Positions 24,830-35,308 of a stretch of DNA of 64,000 bases are shown piece by piece; the first letter of the stretch is position 1, and each line of letters begins with the position of its first letter. This DNA is from Microbotryomycetes sp. JL201 (Eukaryota > Basidiomycota > Microbotryomycetes), in assembly GCA_033819885.1 (NCBI GenBank), contig JAQYUZ010000004.1, positions 124,001 through 188,000 on the forward strand, read 5' to 3'. The translations under genes were made by a program, and so were the position numbers. The notes under the pieces were generated by a model, which was not told the DNA's origin, ran no database searches, and saw only the letters and a program-made list of their open reading frames with translations.

Positions 24830-26955
24830 ATGTCGATCTATCCGCCGAACGTGCGCGGTGTGCCAATGCACGGGCACAGCCAGTCTACGATTCGACGACG
24901 AAAGTATTCGAGCATCTCGTTGATGCGTGGCGAGGCACCGTCGCCGCAGGACGTTGGCGGCTCGCTCGCCTTGTTTGTCAAACGCAAGGCGGGCAGCGTC
25001 TTGAGCTTGGCCATTGGCGTCTTGGTCGGACTCGTCATTGCATCCTTGCTCAGCAGAGGGTCGGTGAGTGCTGACGTGGCGTCAGGAGCCAAGCCCACGA
25101 GCCGAGTTGACTGACGCCCAGGCTGGTCTCGCCCCTCTCTCGCGCGCCTGCAGTCTCCAGCGCCGTCATGGAAAGGCGGAGCGGCATCGACACAAAGCTG
25201 GAGCTCACGAGCAGGGACGCTGCGGCCGGCATCGACACTGCCGACGTTGGATCAGCGCGAGCGCGTCTTTCATTTGCTCGCGACCTTGACCGGCCACCAT
25301 ACGCGCTACTGCTTGCGCAAAGCCCAGCCAGCGTACAGGAGACAATGCTACGAGAGGTACGAGCCTCTCGTAGGCTACGAGCACGAACATGGCCGCAATG
25401 GCGTTCGCAACGTCCTCAAGAATATCGTGCCAAAGCTGTCCAAACGAGGCCTGTTTGGCAAGACGCAGCAAGAGAGTGAGATTGATCAGATCTTCAAGCA
25501 TGACAGAGATGGCAAGAAGCACAATTACGAGGGACACAAGTACTTTTTCGCGATCAATCTGGTCCGTCAGCTCGCATAGACTTTTTGCGCTGCTCAAGTG
25601 GTCCTCGTGCTCATAACTTCTTCCAACATGCAGTACAACTCGTTCGACATTATTCCAGACTTGTTCTCAAACATGTTCAGAGTATCGTCTATTCTCGGCT
25701 TCCACAATGTGTTTGTGTCCGTGTACGAGAACGGTTCGAGCGATCAGACAAAGGCGCTCTTGCGCATCTTTGACGCCTTGTGTAGATCCGTTGGCCTCCG
25801 CGTCGTCATTCGGACTTCGTTGCGCACGCGCGGTGCTTTCCATCATCGTATCGAGTATTTGGCCGAAGTTCGAAATGCTGCGCTCGCGCCGCTGCAAGAA
25901 CTACGGGACACCGAGGGCGAACTGTTTGACTCGATCATATTCATGAATGATGTGCTGCCGTGCGTCGACGACTTGCTCGAGCTCGTATGGCAAAGCAGGC
26001 GGCAGAATGCAGGCATCACTTGCGGGTCCGACTACATCTTCCACGACGAAGTGGTGAGTTTGAGCGGACGCGATCTTGTCCAGTCTGATTCATTGACACG
26101 GTATCGTTTCCTCTAGGGTCAACCTGTCTTCTACGACAAGTCAGTCAGCTTCTTGCTTCGTCCAATCTCCTCCATACTGACAGTTGATTCGCAGCTGGGT
26201 CGCTCGAGACATGAACGGCACAGCACTTGAAAACGCACCGTTTGAATCGGTTTTCCGAGACATCGAGTCGTCCTACCGCTTCCAGCGCCACCTGCCCGTT
26301 CAAGTTCAGTCGTGTTGGAACGGCATTGCCGTCCTTGACCCTGCACCTCTCTACGCTCATCCGCACGTCAGATTCAGGATGGCAAAACTGAGTGCAGGAG
26401 AATGCTCAGCGTCGGAATGTAGTCTGATCTGCAACGACTATTGGACGGCGGGATACGGCCGAATCATCATGATTCCGCGCGTCAAGCTCGCTTATGACAA
26501 GGTCAGCATGAGAGGAATTCCGATAAGCATAGCCTGGATTGGTGACTCACACTAGCTGGCCCGTCCACAGCAAGTGTGGGACATTGTCCATCCGGAACGC
26601 AAAAATTTGACCTTTATCCGAGGGTACACTCGACTTGGTGGCAACCCAGACGACCCCAACTCTGACCCTCAGGACCGTGGATGGTATGGTCCGCACGACC
26701 GACTGTTCAGGCAGGAAGAGTCTGAGGCGATCAAATTCAGACCGCCACCACCATACGGTCAGTGTCGTCACTTTGGTACAACTGACGCCCCGATTAGCGC
26801 TGACGGCTAACGGACTGTCTGCAGTGTGGTGCTGGGGCTGGGACGGCGCTGGAGACCTTGAAGGTCCAGACGTTGAACCCATTTGGGAACCTTTCCCGAA
26901 CATGACGTTTGATCCGATTGCCGTTCGACATGACCGGTCATTTTTGCAGACTTAG
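24830..26955 (+). CDS. CMT1: CMT1/CAP59-family alpha-1,3-mannosyltransferase (GT69)
   Basis: A type II membrane protein: a short basic N-terminus, one TM (VLSLAIGVLVGLVIASLL), a low-complexity stem, then the GT69 domain. Family marks are GHKYFFAINLYNSFDIIP, SVYENGSSDQTKALL, SLRTRGAFHHRIEYLAEVRN, SIIFMNDVLPCVDDLLEL and GITCGSDYIFHD. In Cryptococcus CMT1 adds alpha-1,3-mannose and the kin CAP59 is needed for capsule export; the acceptor here is unknown but a Golgi wall- or glycan-building role is likely. The frame between TM and domain (25150-25350) is the least certain part. Two other wall-type transferases (GT90 and an O-fucosyltransferase-like gene) lie in the window, not clustered with it. 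Confidence 0.85.
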
Positions 26956-27228
26956 ACACGAATCACGCTGTAATGAATTGTATATCAAGTCTCGTGTTGG
27001 CGAGATGGCAAGGGGGGCCTCCAGGTGCGGATTGACTGAAATGCTTCAGTAGCTTCACAGCGTTGGACGCTTCTTCAGCTGCGAGGAGACACCAAAGTAT
27101 TCGCGACTCGTGTCTATGGCGGCTGAAGAGCTGACCGCGGCGCTCAATACGATATTCATGCTTTCCGAAAGGTACGCAACCACCCGAAAACGTCTTCAGT
27201 TCTGAAAAGCATCACGGCTAGAACTGCT

Positions 27229-28800
27229 TCAAACTACTAGAATGGCCTTGATGATTGTTCCAGTATGTGCATCGTGCTCCGCTTGGGCAAAGTCTTCCCA
27301 TTTATACCGTGTGCTGATTTGTTGCAGCGGAAACTGCAGGTAGGTGTGCTCAGCGTCTGCGTGTTTTAGTTTGTTTCGCTAACGCACTTTGCCTTCCTGT
27401 GACAGCTGCACAAGTTGTGGAATAAACTTGCTCGGTGTGCAGTTGCCTTCGACGCAGCCAACGATGGTCCTCAGACCTTGCAGGAAAGCAGCCAGCGGAA
27501 CGGACAGCTCCCCCACGCCACTGTCGCCTACTTGCACCTTTGTGAGACGTGTGTCAACAAGTTGATGGACTTGACCGATTGAGGGCGCGTTCATCGCTCA
27601 CCTGCTTGCCCTGAAGTGCGAGTGACATGAAGGCGGACCTCGAGGCGTGCACATTTCCAGAACACTCGATAGCGAAATCCACTCCTCTGCCACGAGTCAG
27701 CCGTTTGACTTCAGTGACCGTATCAACGCTCCTTGGATTGATGGTATGCGTGGCGCCAAAGGTCTTCGACTGCAGGTTGTTCTTGTCAGTTTCTTACTGG
27801 CTTGGAGCTGGCCGCGAAAGACCTTGCCATTTCAAGTCGGTCGTCGTTCATGTCGACGGCGATCACGAGTTCAACCTTGGACTGCTTCGCAGCAAAAAGT
27901 GCTGCCATGCCGACAGCTCCCAGGCCAGACACCATGACGCTATCTTGCGGGCGAGGTTGTGCCACGTTCAAGACTGCCCCTGCACCCGTCTGCATGCCAC
28001 ATCCCATCGGGGCCAGTGAAACAAGATCGGTATCCGGTGATACTTTGACGCACTGAGACATTGCCTCAGCGTCACTCTTGTCGTTCGCGAACAATCTTTA
28101 TCACTCACCGATGTCTCTTTGGCCAGGGTGTGCTTGGCGAACGAAGACTGTCCAAAGAAAGCACCGTGCACGCGTCTGCCGTCTTTCAAAGTACCAACTT
28201 CGACCGAGCCGTTGCTGCGAACCTTGCCAAAGTTGAGCTACATTCCAAATGCCAGGCGCGGTCAGTTCAAGAGCAAATCGCACAATCGGACAGCACGTAC
28301 CATTCCCCAATTTGCACAGGCATGCGGAGTTTCGCCTCTGCAAGCTTCACAGTCGTTGCAGTATGCAAAGGACAAGAGTACGTGGTCTCCTGGGACTCTG
28401 CGGATACCCATTAGCGAAGGTGTCTACTCCCGCGGACTTGTTTGGACGCACATGGTGGAAACCGATTTTCCCACAGCGAGAACTTTTCCGCTGCCTTCGT
28501 GACCGAGAATGACGGGGAATGTTGCTCCTGGAAGCAAAGCTTGCGCTACAAGAAAGTCGGTGTGCTGCCACACTCGCTTGTGTCAGCGCAGTTCATTCTT
28601 TTGCACACATCAAGGTAAGGCACATACACAGATACCTGACGCAGCAATTCTATGAAACTGATGAGCTCGGATCAGGTTATATATGACATAACTTACTCGA
28701 CCAAGACCTCGTCATCGAGAGGGTCATCAAGCGTGACCGCCGCCCTTTCAAACTGCGAGCCTTTCTCGAACACCACCCAGGCTTCAGTTTCAGTAGGCAT
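27229..28800 (-). CDS. Zinc-type NAD-dependent alcohol dehydrogenase (aryl/benzyl alcohol type)
   Basis: Many short exons give about 375 residues of the medium-chain dehydrogenase fold: EIAASGICHTDF (catalytic Zn Cys; the Cys lies right at an intron joint), FPVILGHEGSG (His-Glu), a structural-zinc Cys cluster CNDCEACRGETPHAC, then the NAD fold VMVSGLGAVGMAALFAAKQ with IAVDMNDDRLEMA, whose Asp favours NAD over NADP. The C-terminus is FPLQQISTRYKWEDF. Closest in style to fungal aryl-alcohol dehydrogenases that oxidise benzyl-type alcohols. It is head-to-head with the second P450 across 203 bp, which hints at shared control. Confidence 0.85.
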
Positions 28801-29003
28801 TGCGATGTGAGAGGATGTAGACAAGAAGCACAGAACGAGGTGAATCTGAGAACCGTCGGACGCGCACAGGCCTCTGCGGAAACTGCCAACCTGACCCGTC
28901 GCATACCCGCTGGCGTGTGGGGCTCCCTTCCCCGGCGTGCCGGTAGCCTCTGTTAAAAGGTGTGCAAGTTGCTCTCTTTCAAAACTTGTCTCCATCCGAC
29001 GCG

Positions 29004-31090
29004 ATGCAAAATACCTGGATGCAGCTCGAGCGTGGAGACACCTTTGCCGTTGTGGCTGCACTGGCAGTCATTGCCCTCATCGTCGCTGTACCAAAACTTG
29101 CGTCAATGGGCAAGCGCCAGGCTGGCTTGCCGGTAAGCTATACCACGAGCTTGATACTTGTCGAATCACATGACTTATGCTTTATTTTGCGTACAGCCTG
29201 GACCGAAGACACTCCCAGTTTTGGGTAACCTCCACCAGCTGCCATTGAAACATGCGCACCATCAAATGACCCAGTGGGCCAAGGAGTATGGACCGATTTT
29301 CTCGCTCAAGCTCGGGAGCGGCACCATGGTTGTTCTGACCGGCCAGCGCGAGGTCAAAGAGCTTCTGGACCGACGCTCCGCCACCACCTCTGATCGGCCG
29401 CCTCTGCATGTTGCCAACGAGCTCAGTTAGTATCTCTTCTCAGAAATCCGCTTCGTCTTCTGATGATCTACCGCCACAGTCACCAACGGAAAGCACCTGC
29501 TTGCCATGGGTTACTCGGCACGCTGGCGCCTCGTCCGGAAGATCTTGCATCAATACTTGACGATTCGCATGTGAGTATGTTTATAGTAACTCTGATATAC
29601 TGTACTGACCCAACTCTCAATTTCTTTCGCTGAAAGGTGCGAGGAGAAACACCAAGCAGTGCAGTCAGCAGAGTCTATCCAGATGATCTCGGATGTCCTC
29701 CACCAACCCGATGACTATTACAACCGCGTGAGGCGCTACTCCACCGGTGTTATCCTATCAATTGTGTATGGCAGACGCGGACCTACCTTTGAGGGACCAG
29801 TCTCGGATATCTGTGAGCTGATGACGTCGCTGTTAGTGGCTGGCTTTGCAGCCAAGCTGACCCGAATAATCACCTTAGACTCTGTAATGGATCCCTGGAG
29901 CGAAAGCAAGTTGTCTTGTTTGCTCTCCAAGTCGCTTCCACTGACCAACACTTTCCTGCAGTCGTCGAAACTGGGGCTACACCACCTGTCGATATCTTCC
30001 CGATTCTGAAAAAGCTTCCCGACTTTATGTCTCCCTGGCGAAAAAAGGCGCTGCGCGTTAGGCAAATGGAACTCGACGTGAGCAGTCCGTACGCAATCCC
30101 CTGCCGTTCGCTGGCTCACGAGTAATTCGATCTAGCTGTATGGAAGAATGGCCAATGAAGTCAAAGAACGCCGCGCCAAGGGTATCAATCGTGGCTCGTT
30201 GATGGATCAAGTGCTCGACGCACAAGCGTCCGGCAAGGACCCCTTGCTGGACGACGAGCAAGTTGCGTACGTCGGCGGCGTTTTACTGGAAGGCGGTTCG
30301 GACACGACAAGCTCCCTCACGCTTTCGTTCATCTTGGCTTGCTGTGCATTCCCAGACGTGCTCCGAAAAGCACAACAAGAGGTCGACAAAGTTTGCGGTC
30401 GCAACCGCGTACCCGACTTTGAGGATTACGACAGCTTGCCCTACATCCGGATGTGCGTAAAAGAGGTTCAGAGATGGCGCCCTGTGGTCGTCATGGGCTT
30501 TCCGCACTGTACAACTCGCGACGAGCGATACAAGGAGTTTGTGTGAGCTCAAATGCCCGCATTCGTCGCTCTTCCCGACACTTATAACTGGCCCATCTAA
30601 ACAGCATACCAAAAGGTACCAGTATTGTTTGCAACACATGGGGCCTGCACCACGATCCGGAGCGTCATCCCGAGCCAAACAAGTTTGATCCTGAACGCTT
30701 CGCCGATTATCCGCTGTCTGCTCCGGAGTACGCCGCGATGGCTGGTGACGACGTGAGAGACCACTACGGTTACGGCATGGGACGGAGAATCTGTGTTGGC
30801 CTGCATGTCGCTGAGCGGAGCATGTTTCGTAAGGATACCTTGCCCTCCACAATCGCAAACTCGCACTGATTCTGGTTTTTGTGCCAGTCAATATCGCTCG
30901 ACTTTGCTGGGCGTTCAACATCACTGAAGACCCCGCGTACCCAGTCAATATTGACGCCTACACACCAGGTTTCCTGATCGCGCCCGAACAATTCAAGTGC
31001 AACATCAAGCCTCGAGATGACCAGGTCAAATCTGTGATCGCCGCTGAATTGGAAGCGGCAGGTTCCGTCTTCCGTGATTATGAAGATTGA
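29004..31090 (+). CDS. Cytochrome P450, microsomal class
   Basis: After an N-terminal anchor (TFAVVAALAVIALIVAVPKL) comes PPGPKTLPVLGNLHQLP, then LLDRRSATTSDRPPLHVANE, an I-helix GGSDTTSSLTLSF, an ExxR helix (CVKEVQRWRPV), WGLHHDPERHPEPNKFDPERF and the haem loop YGMGRRICVGLHVAERSM with its Cys. About ten exons. It resembles the large fungal OrdA/CYP620-like group that modifies secondary metabolites or xenobiotics; I cannot give a substrate. It differs clearly from the CYP53 upstream. Shares a 203-bp divergent promoter with the alcohol dehydrogenase. Confidence 0.9.
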
Positions 31091-31237
31091 ATGCCCCAGT
31101 AGTGTGTAATCGAGGTGGCCACATACAAAATCAGCAGACCATTCAGACTTGGATGAGCCAGACTCGCGAGCGTAAAAACACCGCGATACACCATCCTATG
31201 CCAAGGAGCCCCAGTTTTCCCGACACAATGCTTAAAG

Positions 31238-32700
31238 TCATCGATCCTCGTCGAAAGAGTGCTGTCGTCTTTCCACGACTCGAGCGAAGAAGTCAGACGT
31301 ATCCCGCACGATCTCCTCCGTCCAAAAATGTCCTACTCCTTCGTATGTCTGCGATCATAGTTAGGTCTGATATTGATCTGCCAAGCTGTATCTAGCTCAC
31401 TTTGTACACCAGGATATGAAAAGAAAAAGGCGACTTTAGCAACGTCTTGACGTCTTTGGCGGCGTTCTCCTGTCTGTCAAGGTTTTCAAAGTTCGCAATC
31501 AGAAGGGTGCTCCATGCTCTGACAACTTATCAAACAGACCTCAAAACGGGATCTGCCGTTCCATGAGCCCAGAAGATGGGAGTGTTTCGGTCGGCGAAAC
31601 GAGCGAGCTGTGACAAGACGAACTTCAGCTCTGAGGCATACGCCATTGATGAAGGTCTTGCTCCGACCTTTTTCGCGCCGTGCGGAAGTGGAAGATAGCC
31701 TGCGAGCATCAAAGCCGCGTCTATCGGTTCTTTGGATGAAAGCGTGTTGAGCAGTGTCATGACAGCGCCTGCAAGTCAAGTGACGGTCAGAGACGAGTCC
31801 ACAGTATTCATACTGTCAGTATTGCCCAAACCTTGCGAAAATCCGCAAACAACGATCCTTGGCTCTTTCCCTTGGTCACTCAATTCTTGTCTCTCGGCTC
31901 TAATCAACTCATTGAGCTCGCGCTGGCTCTCGATCATGCCTCTTTCGTCTTCATTATAGTGCAGATCTTCGAATGAGCTGTGTTGGACTGATGTCAACGC
32001 ACAGAAGTCGCGCTTGCATGCAAATGAAAGCAGCACTCACCTTATATCGTACCACGCAGACAAACTAGCGCCGTTGCTGACGGTGATATTCATGAAACGA
32101 GCCTGCGGTGCGACCCTAAGTCAAGACTGGATCAGCGTCCGCGCAAGCGCGAGCTTCATGCGCCACCGACCACTTGACAAACGGAAACCTCGGTCCGAGC
32201 TGGTACGCGTAAAACAAGCCATGACTGGTATCCCCGAGTCCGTGAATGACGATTGCAGTGACAGAGTGCTCCTCTCTCGATCTCGGACCGTCCACTTTGA
32301 TTCCAGCCGGGTCCAACGACTTTGCCGGTTGCATGTGGAACGAGTCGCGATACGCTCGAGATTGACGATGAGGCTGTTTCTGAAGTTCTCTTGTCGTGAT
32401 CAGCCAGGCGATTGCGGCCAATAGGACAATGAGCAGCAAGATATTGGGCGAGCAGACGCGCTGAACTCGACGCCATAATCGCGACCTGTCCTGATGTTTG
32501 TCGGCAGATTCCAGCCGAGAGGCATCTGATTCATCGTCCATTGCCCCATCGTAACGCCTATACTGTCCTGACGGCAGTCTCTGGCTCGAAGGTCGGCGCT
32601 GCGCTGCAGGAGCGTCATCGACAGCGTAGCCGGCTGTCGATTGCTGCTGTTGGTGCTGGCCGGGCAGCAAACGTTGTCTCTCGTCAGGTGCATTCGACAT
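31238..32700 (-). CDS. Membrane-anchored acyl-protein thioesterase-like serine hydrolase
   Basis: The C-terminal domain is the phospholipase/carboxylesterase family of APT1: VIHGLGDTSHGLFYAYQLG, KWVAPQARFMNITVSNG, the nucleophile GFSQG, the Asp in WAHGTADPVLR and the His in YEGVGHFWTEEI, so the triad is whole. Unlike soluble APT1 (about 230 residues) it has a 102-residue N-terminal addition: an acidic dileucine motif ERQRLL at residues 7-12, a Gln/Ser-rich stretch, and one TM (residues about 86-102) flanked by Arg on the N-side. It should therefore be a type II protein with the enzyme in the lumen, perhaps of the vacuole. Substrate unknown. Ends RQHSFDEDR. Confidence 0.85.
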
Positions 32701-32869
32701 TTTGGGACCTGTTCCGGGATTTGGTCGGGGAACGAGAGGCGGGCACCGAGTGCTGCGGCGCCTTGTGGGGCCGACGGCCTATTTCCATGCTGACAAACAT
32801 AGACGCTTACATCAACAACAACTTTCAAAAATGATAAAGACTAAGTGAGTGAGAACGACGAATGCTTCA

Positions 32870-34925
32870 TCAGTTGTTCGCAGCAGGCTTCTCGCCAGGT
32901 TTCGCAATAACCTGCGCGCCACCTTGCCAGCTGCAGATGAATCCAGTCAGCTTCAACGCGCGATACCGCCCATGTCCAGACATACAATTCGACTCGCTGG
33001 CCAGCCAGTAAAGAATAGGTCGACCATGACGTGCCTACGAATCCTTGTCCGCGGGAAAGGATTTCTGCGTCGATCAACGATGGAAACCACAGCCCATACC
33101 GTTTCGTCGTGCGGAACACGTTCTGTATGCCGTGACAGAACTCATTGGTACTGCCACGAAGCGTTCAAAGGCTGCAGCACTCACGTGGTCGATCACGAAC
33201 CAGCCGAGATCTGTCAATTCCTGCATAAACGGCGAAGTTGGATCCTCGTCCGTTGCGACAATAACCTTGTACTCGGATACGGGCACATTAAATTTGGCAA
33301 TCTTTGGCCGGCCGTCAGGATCGCGGTGGTCTGCCGGTAGGTCGAGCAATTCTTCAATCTTGGTGCGCACTTGAGCAAGAGCATCCTCATAGTGAGACAA
33401 TGGTGCGTATGTGTACCCCTTGAAGTTATGAAAATCTCGTCTCCGACTGCGCGCAAGAGCGGTCAATCAGTTCAGGCCTCGACGACACTGCTCTTGGTGC
33501 GCACATGTGCATGGTGATGAATGGCGGCAGCTTGTCGTTGCGGCTGACGCGTAAAATTGCGCGCAGATAATCTTCAGCCAAATTCTCGACGTGTCTGTTG
33601 TAATGCAAGTACTGGCCGACTTCCTTCCATGCATCAGTGCGCCAGGTGTCGAGCGGCAGACCTTGTGGATGGGGTGGAGGTGGTGGGTTCTCGCCCATAA
33701 AGTAGGTCGCGTCGAGGCAGACGAGCTGGTCGTCAACGGTTGGTGGGAACGGGTCAAGAGGGTCAAAAGTCTGTTTGATGTTGGTTGCCGGGTCTACCCC
33801 AGACGTGTCCACGTCATCGGGCAGCCATTTCTGAGGCAAAAGCTCGGTTTGAGCGCGTTCAATTGCCTGTTGCTGTGCTGTCGTATTGAGCACAAAGTCG
33901 ATGACGCCGGACAGCTTTAGCACATAGTTGTCATCGGTGAAGGGCAGCTTGGGGCATGCCCAGAATGTTGTCTCAATCCTGTGGTCAACCAAGCCATTCT
34001 CTTCAGGTGATGTCGGCGGATGAAAGTTCGATGACCCCGTTTTAAGCTCCATCGTGGACCAGCACGGCATCGTCTCTGGCAGCGGACGATGCAAGACAGA
34101 TTTCTGCCACTTGAAGGCTGGCAAGGGCACGGCGATGATGCCGGTCGAATCGTAGAATCTTGCCAGATCGAACATGAAGTCGGCCCTCTCTTTGAGATTG
34201 CCAAACATGAACGCGGTAAACTGAGGTCTGCACACAAAGGCAATCAGTCAATCATGATGGTGAAAAGGAAATAATTGCGACTTGCAGAATCGCTACTCTG
34301 CCCGTGTGTTTAGCAATGTAGAGCAAGTTGATGGCTGCGAGAGCTTGGTTGGCTGGAGGAGAAACCTTTGCTTTATTCACACGCTTCGTTGCCGGACGAG
34401 CCTCGGAGACTGACCTTGTCCTCCAAAGTACATTGTTGTTATGTACTGCACATCGTCGGCAAACTGACTGCGCAATGTCACCTGAGGCCGAGGATGCCGC
34501 AAGACCTGGAGGAAGACCGCACGATCAGGACGCGAATGCTGACAAGAAAATAATCCATCGACTGCACTGACCCTTGCGAGCATATGCTGGTATGGAGCGC
34601 TGTTTGTGTTCAGGGCGAGATTGGCCGGAGGTGTTACTGCGCGCCGGCGTATGCAAGTCAGTTCACGCGAGCCCGGAATCAGAGGGTTGTGCGCTTGACG
34701 GGCCGACTTGCCAACTGCTGGTGCGTGCCATGCGCTCATGACAAATAGGGTCAATGCACCGAGAGCGACCATCCAGCTGCGGCGCCATGACGACGCGATG
34801 CGGCCGAACAAGGTCCGAGACAGCCTTGCCCATGGCGGAGATGTTGTGGATGACGAGGTGGCTGCCGTGTCGCTTATCGAGTCAAGCAGGCGGTACCGCG
34901 CGGTCGATGGACCGGCGTCCTGCAT
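32870..34925 (-). CDS. O-fucosyltransferase-like type II membrane protein
   Basis: The N-terminus has one TM (SWMVALGALTLFVMSAW), then a lumenal domain: TMYFGGQGQANQALAAINL, AILPQFTAFMFGN, CLDATYFMGENP, TMHIRRRDFHNFKGYTY, FPSLIDAEILSRGQGFVGT and SWSTYSLLAGQRVE. This matches the order of fungal GDP-fucose protein O-fucosyltransferase-like proteins: a GGxxNQ-type opening, HxRRxDF for the sugar-phosphate, and the GFVGT-S-S/T end motif. The Gly of the usual HxRRGDF is Arg here. The joint before NVFRTTKRYG assumes a 62-nt GTGAGT intron. One intron (34228-34285) is GC-AG. Sugar donor and acceptor are unproven. Confidence 0.78.
34228..34285 (-). other. GC-AG intron in the O-fucosyltransferase-like gene
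   Basis: The donor is GCAAGT and the acceptor GTGTGCAG, with CTGAT inside. This joint gives RVAILPQFTAF; using the GT three bases on breaks the frame. Confidence 0.75.
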
Positions 34926-35308
34926 TGCTCACGTCGAGCCAGAGCAGGCAGGCTTTACGACTCGGGCAAAGTCTTCGGCTTGATATGGTTGAGAATAGGC
35001 CGTGTCGGTTCCGAGGAAACTACCCGGATGTGTATGGTGCGACCCAAAGCAATGGCGTGAATAAAGTCAAGTGACCTTGGCGAAAGCCATCGAGTATCGC
35101 AGGCACGTTTGAGTATTCAGTGATCGTATGTTGTGGGAGGGCAAATTTTTGTGTATCTCAAATTGCACGCTATGAAATGTCAGTACGCGTCGCAACGCGT
35201 TTCGCGCAGCGCGAGCGCAGGACGTGTGCCGCGCGAGCTCCGCTTCTCCTCGTTGACTCTTCGGCGCAACAATCCACCTTGGGCGGGTCGTAAGACTCTA
35301 GACCGGCG
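34926..35308. promoter_or_regulatory. RIF1 upstream region with two MluI boxes and an E2F-like site
   Basis: ACGCGT occurs at 35185-35190 and 35195-35200, exactly 10 bp apart, and TTTCGCGC overlaps at 35200-35207, about 105 bp before the RIF1 ATG. ACGCGT is the MBF (MCB) site of G1/S genes in fungi. The rest of this 383-bp gap shows nothing recognisable. Confidence 0.5.

Noticed and set aside
25168-25479. Alternative frame in the CMT1-like stem region
   Set aside because: Another frame reads TKLELTSRDAAAG but does not connect to the conserved KYFFAINL exon; the chosen frame runs into it without a break.
28560-28720. Apparent loss of the catalytic zinc Cys in the alcohol dehydrogenase
   Set aside because: An alternative joint at GGTATCTGT|GTATGTG restores EIAASGICHTDF, so the Cys is present and the loss was a mis-splicing on my first pass.
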